A DNA stretch of 32,543 nucleotides, taken from JAFGOM01 sp964428385 (GTDB lineage Archaea > Halobacteriota > Methanomicrobia > Methanomicrobiales > Methanospirillaceae). The notes below the pieces were generated by a model. It did not search any database, had not been told where the DNA came from, and was given only the letters and a program-made list of their open reading frames with translations. This document shows, one piece after another, positions 23,025 to 30,050 of the stretch. Made by a program: the position numbers and the translations under genes. The stretch covers positions 1 to 32,543 of the forward strand of contig CAYRYR010000019.1 in NCBI GenBank assembly GCA_964428385.1. The letters are read 5' to 3'. The first letter of the stretch is position 1; the number at the start of each line of letters is the position of its first letter.

Positions 23025-23675
23025 ATGGATAACAGTGAGCTCAAGGTTCGTTCTGATGTTGCTTATGGCATGTTTGAGCACTATCTGAATCATTCTTTGC
23101 AGTTACAGGGGACATTTTTATCTGTCCTTGTAGAACAGGGAGAGGATTTTTTAGAGACCTTCTGTCGTATTGTTGCAGAGTTCACAGAAGAATATCCACA
23201 GTTATCAGAGGCGCTGATAGAATGTTTCTCTTCTGTCACATCCATTTATGATATGATCCGTGATGGAGAAGGTGTCATTCCATCAAAGACGACTCAGATG
23301 TACTGGATTATTGAGGATGCGCCCGGAACAAATCCCCATGATACTGAAGATGAAAAAGCAGGAAAATGGCTGATTTTTCAACCCCTGTCCGAGATAGATG
23401 TATCATGGCAGAAAATTCGTGATGCGACCCGTGCCGGTATCCTTGGAATATCAGCAAAAGTCTCAACAGCGAAAGAAAATGAGGATTCTCGTGATGACAG
23501 AAAAGTTATCTACATCTTTACCCCTGACTGGTCAGATGAAGAAGATGTAATGCGTGTCAGAAAAGAACTGCAGAATCTCGGATTTTTGGATCGCATAGGA
23601 TACAAACGAAATATCGAGACATATGCAGGACAGTATAGTGCGAAAGGAAAAAAAGTTACGTTTTATTCGGCCTGA
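23025..23675 (+). CDS. Bles03/DUF1917 family protein
   Basis: The 216-residue product has an acidic helical N-terminal part (1-90) of no known type and a C-terminal half (about 115-216) that matches the Bles03/DUF1917 (C11orf68-like) family: KWLIFQPLSEIDVSWQKI, then GILGISAKVST, VIYIFTPDWSDEEDVMRVR and a final YKRNIETYAG. In databases the family is sometimes named putative phosphothreonine lyase domain; the biochemical activity in archaea is unknown. It is cytoplasmic with no cysteines for metal binding in the domain. ATG 23025 has no ribosome site, suggesting a leaderless transcript; ATG 23070 is an alternative. It converges with rpl40e, their stop codons lying 7 bases apart in a hairpin. 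Confidence 0.72.
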   Translation: MDNSELKVRSDVAYGMFEHYLNHSLQLQGTFLSVLVEQGEDFLETFCRIVAEFTEEYPQLSEALIECFSSVTSIYDMIRDGEGVIPSKTTQMYWIIEDAPGTNPHDTEDEKAGKWLIFQPLSEIDVSWQKIRDATRAGILGISAKVSTAKENEDSRDDRKVIYIFTPDWSDEEDVMRVRKELQNLGFLDRIGYKRNIETYAGQYSAKGKKVTFYSA

Positions 23676-23692
23676 AAAATCATCAGGCTTTT
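23670..23692. terminator. Hairpin shared by two convergent stop codons
   Basis: GCCTGA (23670-23675) pairs exactly with TCAGGC (23683-23688) across a 7-base loop, followed by TTTT on the plus strand; on the minus strand the loop gives a T-rich run. The stem contains the TGA of the DUF1917 gene and the TGA of rpl40e, so it may end transcription from both sides. Confidence 0.5.
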
Positions 23693-23829
23693 CGTTCTTT
23701 ATTCTTTAATCTTAAATTTTTATACCCACACTTCCGGCAGCTCGTTGCCCGAACCGGATTACGTGCATTACATTTCATGCATACTTTTACATTTAACAAC
23801 CGTGCTTCAGCTTCTGGAAATCGTGCCAT
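23683..23829 (-). CDS. rpl40e: Large-subunit ribosomal protein L40e
   Basis: A 48-residue zinc-ribbon protein that matches archaeal L40e almost throughout: it begins MARFPEAEARLLNVKVCMKC and ends with RKCGYKNLRLKNKERKA. Zinc ligands are Cys17, Cys20, Cys31 and Cys34. In eukaryotes the homologue is made as a ubiquitin fusion; in archaea it is free-standing, as here. A perfect GGAG lies 8-9 bases before the ATG at 23829. It follows the XTP pyrophosphatase gene by 54 bases and is probably the last gene of the S24e-S27ae-Kae1 operon. Because it is shorter than 60 codons it is easily missed by gene finding. Confidence 0.94.
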   Translation of the reverse strand: MARFPEAEARLLNVKVCMKCNARNPVRATSCRKCGYKNLRLKNKERKA

Positions 23830-23883
23830 AAAGTGCTCCTTTCAGTCTTATATTAAATGCTGTACCCTGACTTAACGCTTTTG

Positions 23884-24426
23884 TCAGTCCCGTGTTTCAA
23901 ACCAGGTTCGAAATGCTGCTAGTGCCTGACCCCGATGTGAGATTCGACTCTTTTCTTCGAGTGATAACTCAGCCAGTGTTCTTTCATTGACCTTAAATAT
24001 CGGATCATACCCAAATCCATATTTTCCTTGTGGTGAGACTATCTCGCCATCAAGCCTTCCTGAAAATGTCTCTATTTGGATTCCATCAGTATACGCGATA
24101 ACAGTTTCAAACCACCCATATCGGTCCTCTTCACCTTCCAACAACTTAAGAATTCCGTTATTTCCGATGGTGTCATGGACATAGGCTGCATAGGGGCCGG
24201 GAAATCCTGATAGTGACCTGATAAAAAACCCTGTATCATCAGCAATAAGTGGGCGTCTGATAACCTGATAGGCATATTCAGCTTTTTTTGCAGCGATCTC
24301 TGCTATTGATGATGACCGGTACTCAGGGCATTGCATTGAAACATGTTCAATAGTAGCGATTCCCCTGAAATATTCGGCTACTTCAGATACTTTGTTCGTG
24401 TTGCTGGTAACGATGCATATATTCAC
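23884..24426 (-). CDS. XTP/dITP pyrophosphatase (RdgB/Ham1)
   Basis: The 180-residue product hydrolyses non-canonical purine triphosphates (XTP, dITP) to monophosphates, keeping them out of DNA and RNA. Family motifs are intact: TSNTNKVSE at the N-terminus (substrate phosphate loop), ADDTGF (metal/catalytic Asp), GKYGFGYDPIF and SHRGQAL near the C-terminus. The start is a GTG at 24426 that overlaps the stop of the Kae1-Bud32 gene (GTGA); a longer upstream frame would run into that gene and lacks homology. Coupling to kae1-bud32 is a common archaeal arrangement. Confidence 0.94.
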   Translation of the reverse strand: MNICIVTSNTNKVSEVAEYFRGIATIEHVSMQCPEYRSSSIAEIAAKKAEYAYQVIRRPLIADDTGFFIRSLSGFPGPYAAYVHDTIGNNGILKLLEGEEDRYGWFETVIAYTDGIQIETFSGRLDGEIVSPQGKYGFGYDPIFKVNERTLAELSLEEKSRISHRGQALAAFRTWFETRD

Positions 24427-26003
24427 AGGTATCGTCCTCTCAGTTCGATTTCGTGTTCCCGGACGAGAACACCAGGAGCTTCTTTGAATACTGACTGATA
24501 TCCATCGCAAAATGCGGCTTTTAGGAGTTCTGCGTCTGCTGAAGTACTCTTAAGGATCTGAAATAACACATGAAGGTCAACGCCGCGCGCTTCAATATCT
24601 GATGAAATCATCGCAAGACCGAAATCGATGAGAACACACTGAGAATCTCTCATGATCATGTTACAGGTTGTAAGATCCCCGTGGATTATTTCTGCATTAT
24701 GCAGTTTTCCTACAACAGTCCCTGCTATCTTCAAATGCTCCGGTGTCAGTGCTTCTTTGAGTAGCGTCCCATGTATCGTCTCCATCGTGATGGTGTCTGA
24801 TGTGATATCGATAATGACCGGTGTTGGAACTCCTGCCCGCCGCGCATGTGATATCAGTCTTGCTTCAGCTCGTGTTCTCTCGGTTATAAGCCGCGCATCA
24901 AGATTCACATCGCGGTATCTCTTTCTGATTCTTCTTTTTACTACATCAGATCCAATCCGGATACGTGCCTCTGCACCTTGTTTGTCTGTCTGTTCATGGG
25001 AAGAGCTACAAGAGAGATATCGTCTCATATCGCCGCTATCACGCCAGGATACCGGCACCTGATCTGCCCTGAATGAAGGATTCACATATGATTCGCAAAC
25101 CGGGACTGTATCCCCCTGTTCAAGCATAAGGCGTCCGGTATATGCTATCATGGCACCGTTATCACCGAGATACTCAGGAGGAGGAACACCGAACCGCGCT
25201 CCACGGTCCTCGCACATACTCATAAGCATCTGTTGTAACCGGCGGTTGGCACCAACACCCCCCACAAGGATCATCTCATCTTTGCCGGTCTGTGCAAGAG
25301 CCCGTTCAGTGACTTCTACACACATTGCAAATGCAGTCTCCTGCAGGCTGAAGCAGACATCTTCGATGGATGCCTGAGCATCTTTTGCAGCACTTAATAG
25401 CCCAGAGAATGCAAGATCCATTCCTTTTACGGTGTATGGCAGGGGTAGATAGGATCCCGTTTTGGCATATTTTTCAATTAAAGGTCCACCGGGATGAGGG
25501 AGATCTTTGCTCCTGGCAAATTTATCGAGTGCATTACCAAGGCCGATATCAAGTGTTTCTCCAAATATGCGGTATCGTTCGTATAAATATCCAAGTACCT
25601 GGGTATTGGCGCCGCTGGCATACAGAACAATCGGGTCATCAAAACCGGTTGCAAACCTGCCGATTTCTATGTGAGCAACACAATGGTTGACTCCGATAAG
25701 GGGAACACCAAGGCTCAGTGCAAGACTGCGTGCTGCGGTTGCCACAATACGGAGGCAGGGCCCAAGCCCCGGACCCTGGGAAAATGCAACTGCTGCTATC
25801 TCATCGGTATGATCCTTCAGGGCATGTGATATAACATCCCTCATCTCTGTTGCATGATGCTGGGCTGCTTCCCGTGGATGAATCCCCCCGGTAAGAGGCT
25901 TATAAGGATGAGAATACAACGTCTGGAGATCTTTTCCAAAAACAGAGGCACTGAGGTTCCAGGCAGTGCCTTCAATACCAAGAACAGATCCTGATTGTGA
26001 CAT
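24423..26003 (-). CDS. KEOPS complex Kae1-Bud32 fusion, tRNA t6A synthesis
   Basis: The 526-residue product fuses the Kae1 threonylcarbamoyl transferase (about 1-325) to the Bud32 kinase/ATPase (about 350-526). Together with Pcc1 and Cgi121 they make N6-threonylcarbamoyladenosine at position 37 of ANN-decoding tRNAs. Kae1 keeps the metal ligands His107 and His111 in NHCVAHIEIGR, the GIHPREAAQHH and FSQGPGLGPCLR signatures and VGGVGANRRL. Bud32 shows ERTRAEARLI, the catalytic loop IIHGDLTTCN and DFGLA. The linker (about 330-350) holds a Ser/Cys stretch, SCSSSHEQ. Its ATG overlaps the S27ae stop by one base. Fusions of this type are known in several euryarchaea. Confidence 0.96.
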   Translation of the reverse strand: MSQSGSVLGIEGTAWNLSASVFGKDLQTLYSHPYKPLTGGIHPREAAQHHATEMRDVISHALKDHTDEIAAVAFSQGPGLGPCLRIVATAARSLALSLGVPLIGVNHCVAHIEIGRFATGFDDPIVLYASGANTQVLGYLYERYRIFGETLDIGLGNALDKFARSKDLPHPGGPLIEKYAKTGSYLPLPYTVKGMDLAFSGLLSAAKDAQASIEDVCFSLQETAFAMCVEVTERALAQTGKDEMILVGGVGANRRLQQMLMSMCEDRGARFGVPPPEYLGDNGAMIAYTGRLMLEQGDTVPVCESYVNPSFRADQVPVSWRDSGDMRRYLSCSSSHEQTDKQGAEARIRIGSDVVKRRIRKRYRDVNLDARLITERTRAEARLISHARRAGVPTPVIIDITSDTITMETIHGTLLKEALTPEHLKIAGTVVGKLHNAEIIHGDLTTCNMIMRDSQCVLIDFGLAMISSDIEARGVDLHVLFQILKSTSADAELLKAAFCDGYQSVFKEAPGVLVREHEIELRGRYL

Positions 26004-26188
26004 CAGGCTTTTTCTTTAAATTCAGTATACCCGCATTTTCCACAGGCTACCCGGTCTGCATGCTCACCGAGAAATACGCCAGGTCCGCACCGTGGGCAAT
26101 ATCTGCGATTTGGTGTAACGGTTGCTCCGTCCAGATTATAATATGATGATCTTTTAGGTGGTGATCGTTTAACAGGAGTTTTTGCCAT
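26003..26188 (-). CDS. rps27ae: Small-subunit ribosomal protein S27ae
   Basis: The 61-residue product has a basic N-terminal arm and a zinc ribbon with Cys31, Cys34, Cys49 and Cys52 (YCPRCG ... ACGKCGY), typical for archaeal S27ae, a small-subunit protein near the decoding region. ATG 26188 is preceded by GGAGG at a spacing of 7, inside the end of the S24e gene; an in-frame upstream codon at 26215 would lie inside S24e and is not needed. Ends in a one-base overlap with kae1-bud32. Confidence 0.95.
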   Translation of the reverse strand: MAKTPVKRSPPKRSSYYNLDGATVTPNRRYCPRCGPGVFLGEHADRVACGKCGYTEFKEKA

Positions 26189-26189
26189 G

Positions 26190-26564
26190 TTAGGCCTCCA
26201 TTTCCTTGGTTGCATCGGCCTTTTCTTCTAAAGCTTCAGCTGTTGCCGCACTGGCAGGAGCATCCTCAGCATTTTCGTTCTGGGGCAGATCTTTCATTCC
26301 ACGTTTCACCAGATAATCAAGTTCACATTTATCTTTTGTTTCTTTATTCAGATAAATCCGTGCAGTTCCCTGCATCTTTGGAATTCCAAAGGCAGTCTTA
26401 AATGAATCAAGTACAACCTGATCCATATTTGCATTCATAAGGGCCGCTAATTTACCAAGTACCAGAACTCGGGAGGGTGTTGACCCATCATAATCCAGAA
26501 CAAACTCGATCTCTCTACGGGATAAGAGATCATTCTGTTTATCCTTTGTTATCGTAAACTCCAT
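26190..26564 (-). CDS. rps24e: Small-subunit ribosomal protein S24e
   Basis: The 124-residue product begins MEFTITKDKQNDLLSRREIE and contains the family core with KTAFGIPKMQGTARIY. The first 95 residues are the normal S24e fold; the last 25-30 are an Ala/Glu-rich tail, a common acidic extension in this family. GAGGAT lies 3 bases before the ATG. Upstream are two TATA-like elements, which suggests that this gene starts its own transcript although it follows the dephospho-CoA kinase gene on the same strand. Confidence 0.95.
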   Translation of the reverse strand: MEFTITKDKQNDLLSRREIEFVLDYDGSTPSRVLVLGKLAALMNANMDQVVLDSFKTAFGIPKMQGTARIYLNKETKDKCELDYLVKRGMKDLPQNENAEDAPASAATAEALEEKADATKEMEA

Positions 26565-26590
26565 AATATCCTCTATCCCTTCGCGATAAC

Positions 26591-26633
26591 ACTATAAATA
26601 GTAATGGTTTAATTCCAATTAATATATATAAAA
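26591..26633 (-). promoter_or_regulatory. Promoter region upstream of rps24e
   Basis: Two minus-strand TATA-like elements, TTTTATATATATT (26621-26633) and TATTTATAGT (26591-26600). The distal one fits a transcript with a leader of about 38 bases that includes the GAGGAT ribosome site; the proximal one would leave almost no leader. This marks a likely internal promoter in the gene cluster. Confidence 0.5.
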
Positions 26634-26649
26634 GGTGCTCACAATGGCA

Positions 26650-27156
26650 TTACGTTCTCTGATTTTCTTGTGATTCTGTATCGAAGTATGAGAGGAGGTA
26701 GTTTGCTTTTTTAATAGCTTCTGTATCTATCCGGAGGACTACAACTCCTTCTTTAGGCTGACCGTAGAGTAATAGCGGTCCGGGTGGTGAAGCGATAACC
26801 AAAGGGACTACTGCTAAATCCTCTTCACCAGTGACAAATATGTGGGCTGGCTGGTTTTGTAATGCCTGGTTGATAGCAGATACAAGATCCTTTGTTATTG
26901 TTCCCGGTGGATTTTCTGCCTGTATTCTGCTTGCGGAACTGACATAATCCCCTGGTATTGGTTCCCGCATTGTTTTTCCATCGGTTATAGCAATGGCAGG
27001 AATAATTCCATACCGCAGGCAGCTTGCGGTGACAACATCACCTACGGTATACAACGTATGTTCCCTGATAAGGGGGAGGATATCAACAAAATCAGGATAA
27101 ATAGTGCCAAAGGGCTCCTGAAACAAGTGTCGCTTCTCTTTTTTTAGTACCAGCAT
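26650..27156 (-). CDS. GTP-dependent dephospho-CoA kinase (DUF359)
   Basis: The 168-residue product matches the archaeal DUF359 family, shown in Thermococcus to phosphorylate dephospho-CoA with GTP, the last step of coenzyme A synthesis. Visible conserved segments are EPFGTIYPDF, YTVGDVVTASCL, AITDGKTMRE, NPPGTIT, and VTGEEDLAVVPLVIASPPG with the acidic pair typical of the active site. It is unrelated to bacterial CoaE. Its ATG overlaps the Spt4 stop by one base. The gene sits between transcription and ribosome genes, a position conserved in euryarchaea. Confidence 0.92.
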   Translation of the reverse strand: MLVLKKEKRHLFQEPFGTIYPDFVDILPLIREHTLYTVGDVVTASCLRYGIIPAIAITDGKTMREPIPGDYVSSASRIQAENPPGTITKDLVSAINQALQNQPAHIFVTGEEDLAVVPLVIASPPGPLLLYGQPKEGVVVLRIDTEAIKKANYLLSYFDTESQENQRT

Positions 27157-27362
27157 CAGCGAACCTTGAGTGCATATCGACCAGGCAGCGTGATGTTCAT
27201 TCGTTGTGCAACGTCACTATGAGCTGGATCGATGATGATAAGATACCCTGCCCAGTCTGTAGTCAGGTTGGTAGTTCCACATATGGAACACGCCTCGCCA
27301 TCTACCACCCGGTGACAGTCGCGACATACTTTCTGAAATTTTTTGTTTCTGGGAGAAGCCAT
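27156..27362 (-). CDS. spt4: Transcription elongation factor Spt4 (RpoE'')
   Basis: The 68-residue product is a zinc-ribbon protein with Cys13, Cys16, Cys25 and Cys28 (VCRDCH ... ACSICG) followed by the Spt4 core SDVAQRMNITLPGRYALKVR. It pairs with Spt5 at the RNA polymerase clamp to promote processive elongation. ATG 27362 is preceded by AAGGGTG; an in-frame GTG at 27371 overlaps that site and is unlikely. The start lies just before the rpo7 stop (27364-27366) and the stop overlaps the kinase ATG by one base. Confidence 0.93.
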   Translation of the reverse strand: MASPRNKKFQKVCRDCHRVVDGEACSICGTTNLTTDWAGYLIIIDPAHSDVAQRMNITLPGRYALKVR

Positions 27363-27363
27363 A

Positions 27364-27936
27364 TCATACACCCTTCTTCTGCTCTATTTCGGCATTTCTC
27401 TCTTCTTCAAGCCATGGTAGTGATCCAAGACCTGCCTGGCGCATGGTCAGCCCGATCTTGCTGTCACGTGGTTCACGTTCATTCAGGCTGAGTGTGACAA
27501 CGCGCGCCCTGACGGGATCACCAACACTTATATGGCGATTTGATTCCTGACAGATAAGACGTCCATTCTTCTCATCATAGTTAATATATTCATCAGATAT
27601 CTGGCTTACATGCAGCATGGCATCAATAGGACCGAGACTGACAAAAGCTCCAAAACTCGTTGCTTCGACGACAAGACCTTCAATAACTTCCTGCAGACTC
27701 AATCTTAGTACCAGCCCCTCAAAAGTAACACCATAGTAGACAGCCCCGTCACCAGGAACCATCTCTCCGTCGCCTATATCTAAAACACGCGTTACAGCAA
27801 TGAAAATACCAATATCCTTATCGATACTCCCTTCCAGTTGCTTCTGCAGAACGTCAAGGATGACCTCTGCCAGATCCTCTCCAAGCCGGTTCGGAGGAAC
27901 GCGGACCTTATCTTCCATCGTTAACTTGTAGTACAT
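27364..27936 (-). CDS. rpo7: DNA-directed RNA polymerase subunit Rpo7 (RpoE')
   Basis: The 190-residue product has the N-terminal RNP-like domain (1-80, starting MYYKLTMEDKVRVPP) and the C-terminal S1/OB domain (about 82-170, VVEATSFGAFVSLGPIDAMLH). It forms the polymerase stalk with Rpo4 and binds emerging RNA. The extreme C-terminus (LEEERNAEIEQKKGV) is charged. It begins 4 bases after the PIN-domain gene stop and is followed immediately by spt4, the usual archaeal order. Confidence 0.95.
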   Translation of the reverse strand: MYYKLTMEDKVRVPPNRLGEDLAEVILDVLQKQLEGSIDKDIGIFIAVTRVLDIGDGEMVPGDGAVYYGVTFEGLVLRLSLQEVIEGLVVEATSFGAFVSLGPIDAMLHVSQISDEYINYDEKNGRLICQESNRHISVGDPVRARVVTLSLNEREPRDSKIGLTMRQAGLGSLPWLEEERNAEIEQKKGV

Positions 27937-27940
27937 ATCC

Positions 27941-28351
27941 CTATCCTCGTATCAGTTCCAGTCTTTTCTTATTTGTGAGTGAGATGACGTCTATATGATT
28001 CATAAGCAGCTGATCTCGTAGTTTGCGGTCATTGGTAACAACAATACAACCTGTCTCCTGAGCATACCTGACAATAGAGTCATCCACACTTGTGTGTGTC
28101 TCTTCGCATGTTCTGACTTCACACGCTTGTGATAGCATAAGTCCATAACGCGCGGCAGAGGCATTGTTCCCTCTTCCCTGTCCAAGTTGTCTCAGTTCTC
28201 TAACAATTCCTGTCAGAATGACCGGATGGTATTCACCAACCAGCCATCTTACTTCATCAAAGACATCCAGAGTAAACTGATAAGCCATCATCAGGCCGTT
28301 TGTATCAAACAGTATTACTCTTGCAGAGTTCCCATCCCGATAAGACGCCAT
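27941..28351 (-). CDS. PIN-domain nuclease, Fcf1/Nob1-like
   Basis: The 136-residue product is a single PIN domain with the acidic set Asp16 (FDTNGLM), Glu52 (IVRELRQL), Asp91 (SVDDSIV) and Asp108 (VVTNDRKLRD), so the metal-dependent RNase site looks complete. Its constant place between aIF2 gamma and Rpo7 in euryarchaea and its similarity to Fcf1/Utp23-type domains suggest rRNA processing; that is inference. ATG 28351 lies 37 bases inside the end of the aIF2 gamma gene, is preceded by GGAGG at a spacing of 4, and no later start would keep Asp16. Confidence 0.88.
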   Translation of the reverse strand: MASYRDGNSARVILFDTNGLMMAYQFTLDVFDEVRWLVGEYHPVILTGIVRELRQLGQGRGNNASAARYGLMLSQACEVRTCEETHTSVDDSIVRYAQETGCIVVTNDRKLRDQLLMNHIDVISLTNKKRLELIRG

Positions 28352-29550
28352 CTGCCTCCAACCTGCCGGCTGATCGCAATTGGTGATCCTATCTCAGCAC
28401 ATACCGGGCGTTTCAGTGTCACTTCAGCAGCATTTTTCTTGGTATTAATGACGATTCCGACCGTCACTGCGGTGCCGATAGAGAGCATCAGGGGTTCACG
28501 CTGTTTGAGTGGCTCGATCTCAAGTTCCTTATCAGAACCAACGACCCTTTCCATCAATTTGACTGAAAACCACATCTGGTCCCAAACCGGAGGAAGTTCA
28601 CCTACTCTGCCAGCTATCTGTCCCGAAAGCATATCACTCTTGGTGATTGCCGGGTCAAGTTTCGTCCCGATTGCTAACAGACCGCCTGGTGTAGCAGAAC
28701 TGACTTTCTTAGATCCTTTAAAGATTTCGGTTGTCTTTGTGGTTATTGGTTCCCACCGAATTTTGTTCTCTATCTGGGTCTGAATTCCTGGTTTTATCTC
28801 TATTTCTTCTCCCTCTTCAATCACACCACGGATGAGTGATCCCCCAATGACACCACCTTTTACATCACGCCAGGTACATCCTGGTTTATTGACGTCAAAC
28901 GTTCGTGCAATAAACATAATCGGCGCTGCTTTTGGTTCTCGTTCCGGAATTGGTATCGTCTCATCAAGTGCCTGAATGAGTGCACCAACATTGATATTCT
29001 TTTGAGCAGAGAGAGGAATAATTTGTGCTTTATCTGCGATTGTTCCTTTAATAAATTGTTTAATCTCCTGATAATTTTTCATTGCGTCTTTCTGCGTCAC
29101 AACGTCAATTTTATTCTGAACGATAACAATTTTTTTTATCCCGACAAGTTCAAGGGCCATCAGATGCTCTTTTGTCTGGGGCTGAGGACAACGCTCATTT
29201 GCAGAAATTACAAGCATTGCCCCGTCCATCAGAGCAGAACCCGAGAGCATCGTTGCCATTAATGTCTCATGCCCGGGAGCATCGACAAATGAGACTGATC
29301 GAAAGGGTACTGTATCTTTTCCACAGATTGGGCATTGTGGAGAAGTGGAATAACGCTCACTTTCGCTGCAGGATTCACACTGGTAAAAAATTGCATCAGC
29401 ATAGCCGAGACGAATGGAAATTCCCCGTTTCATCTCCTCACTATGACGATCCGTCCAGGTACCGGTCAGTGAATTAACAAGGGTTGTCTTTCCATGGTCA
29501 ACATGACCGACAACTCCAATATTGGTATTTGGTATAGTAACATCAGACAA
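28315..29550 (-). CDS. eif2g: Translation initiation factor aIF2 subunit gamma
   Basis: The 411-residue GTPase delivers initiator methionyl-tRNA to the ribosome. Motifs: P-loop GHVDHGKT (15-22), switch-2 DAPGH (90-94), NKID and SAQ for guanine recognition, and a zinc knuckle with Cys58, Cys61, Cys73 and Cys76. Domains II and III follow in normal order, including KPGCTWRDVKGGVIGG. The start is a TTG: an in-frame TGA lies a few codons upstream and no ATG is in frame nearby, while AAGGAGGT stands 10 bases before the TTG. It begins the transcription/translation cluster and has a TATA-like GTATAAG about 45 bases upstream. Confidence 0.95.
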   Translation of the reverse strand: MSDVTIPNTNIGVVGHVDHGKTTLVNSLTGTWTDRHSEEMKRGISIRLGYADAIFYQCESCSESERYSTSPQCPICGKDTVPFRSVSFVDAPGHETLMATMLSGSALMDGAMLVISANERCPQPQTKEHLMALELVGIKKIVIVQNKIDVVTQKDAMKNYQEIKQFIKGTIADKAQIIPLSAQKNINVGALIQALDETIPIPEREPKAAPIMFIARTFDVNKPGCTWRDVKGGVIGGSLIRGVIEEGEEIEIKPGIQTQIENKIRWEPITTKTTEIFKGSKKVSSATPGGLLAIGTKLDPAITKSDMLSGQIAGRVGELPPVWDQMWFSVKLMERVVGSDKELEIEPLKQREPLMLSIGTAVTVGIVINTKKNAAEVTLKRPVCAEIGSPIAISRQVGGRWRLIGMGTLQE

Positions 29551-29560
29551 CCGTAATCAA

Positions 29561-29570
29561 ACCTCCTTAG
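29561..29570 (-). promoter_or_regulatory. Strong ribosome-binding site that fixes the TTG start of aIF2 gamma
   Basis: Minus-strand CTAAGGAGGT, near-perfect complement of the 16S rRNA tail, 10 bases ahead of the TTG at 29550. An in-frame TGA between this site and the TTG excludes an earlier start. Confidence 0.75.
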
Positions 29571-29704
29571 GTAATCTCTAATGATGATACTTATACGTAC
29601 TGAACAGGAAGGAGATAGATAACATTCTGCATTTTCAGCAAAAATTAGTATTTTTTCTCTTTATGGATAAAAAAAACCCAATTCAGAGGAATAATCCCCT
29701 AAAT

Positions 29705-29992
29705 CTATCCAGCCCCTGAACAGGCACCATCAAGATTATCCGGAACATTAAGATCAGATTGATTGGAAAAGTCACGTTCTTTTCGGATCTGTTCAATAGA
29801 ATCATCAGTAGGACTGATCTTTGGATGATTGATTATCTGGGCCAAAACCAGTTGGTCCATCCTATAGAAAAGACCTGTGCTGTCCAGTTCAGCAAAAAAA
29901 ACTCCATCCCTGTTTTCTATTGTGACAACGACTCCTGATGTACCGGTGCGGGAATATCGAACTGTCTCTCCGGGTTGTATCGTATCTGTCAT
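29705..29992 (-). CDS. DUF2098 family protein
   Basis: The 95-residue product matches DUF2098, a small family typical of methanogens. Residues about 8-55 form a predicted small beta barrel (GETVRYSRTGTSGVVVTIE ... FFAELDSTGLFYRMDQL), and the C-terminal 40 residues look disordered and end in DGACSGAG. Function unknown. No ribosome site precedes the ATG; AGTATATACT about 20-30 bases upstream could be the TATA box of a leaderless transcript. It lies between aglB and aIF2 gamma on the same strand. Confidence 0.75.
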   Translation of the reverse strand: MTDTIQPGETVRYSRTGTSGVVVTIENRDGVFFAELDSTGLFYRMDQLVLAQIINHPKISPTDDSIEQIRKERDFSNQSDLNVPDNLDGACSGAG

Positions 29993-30050
29993 ATATGAAG
30001 ATCATCCTGCCGCAGTATATACTTTCTTAAGAAGTATCAGGAAAAAAAAT

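Noticed and set aside
22850..23032. 60-residue plus-strand open frame upstream of the DUF1917 gene
   Set aside because: Overlaps the next gene start, no ribosome site, no recognisable pattern; mentioned only within the gene-poor stretch.
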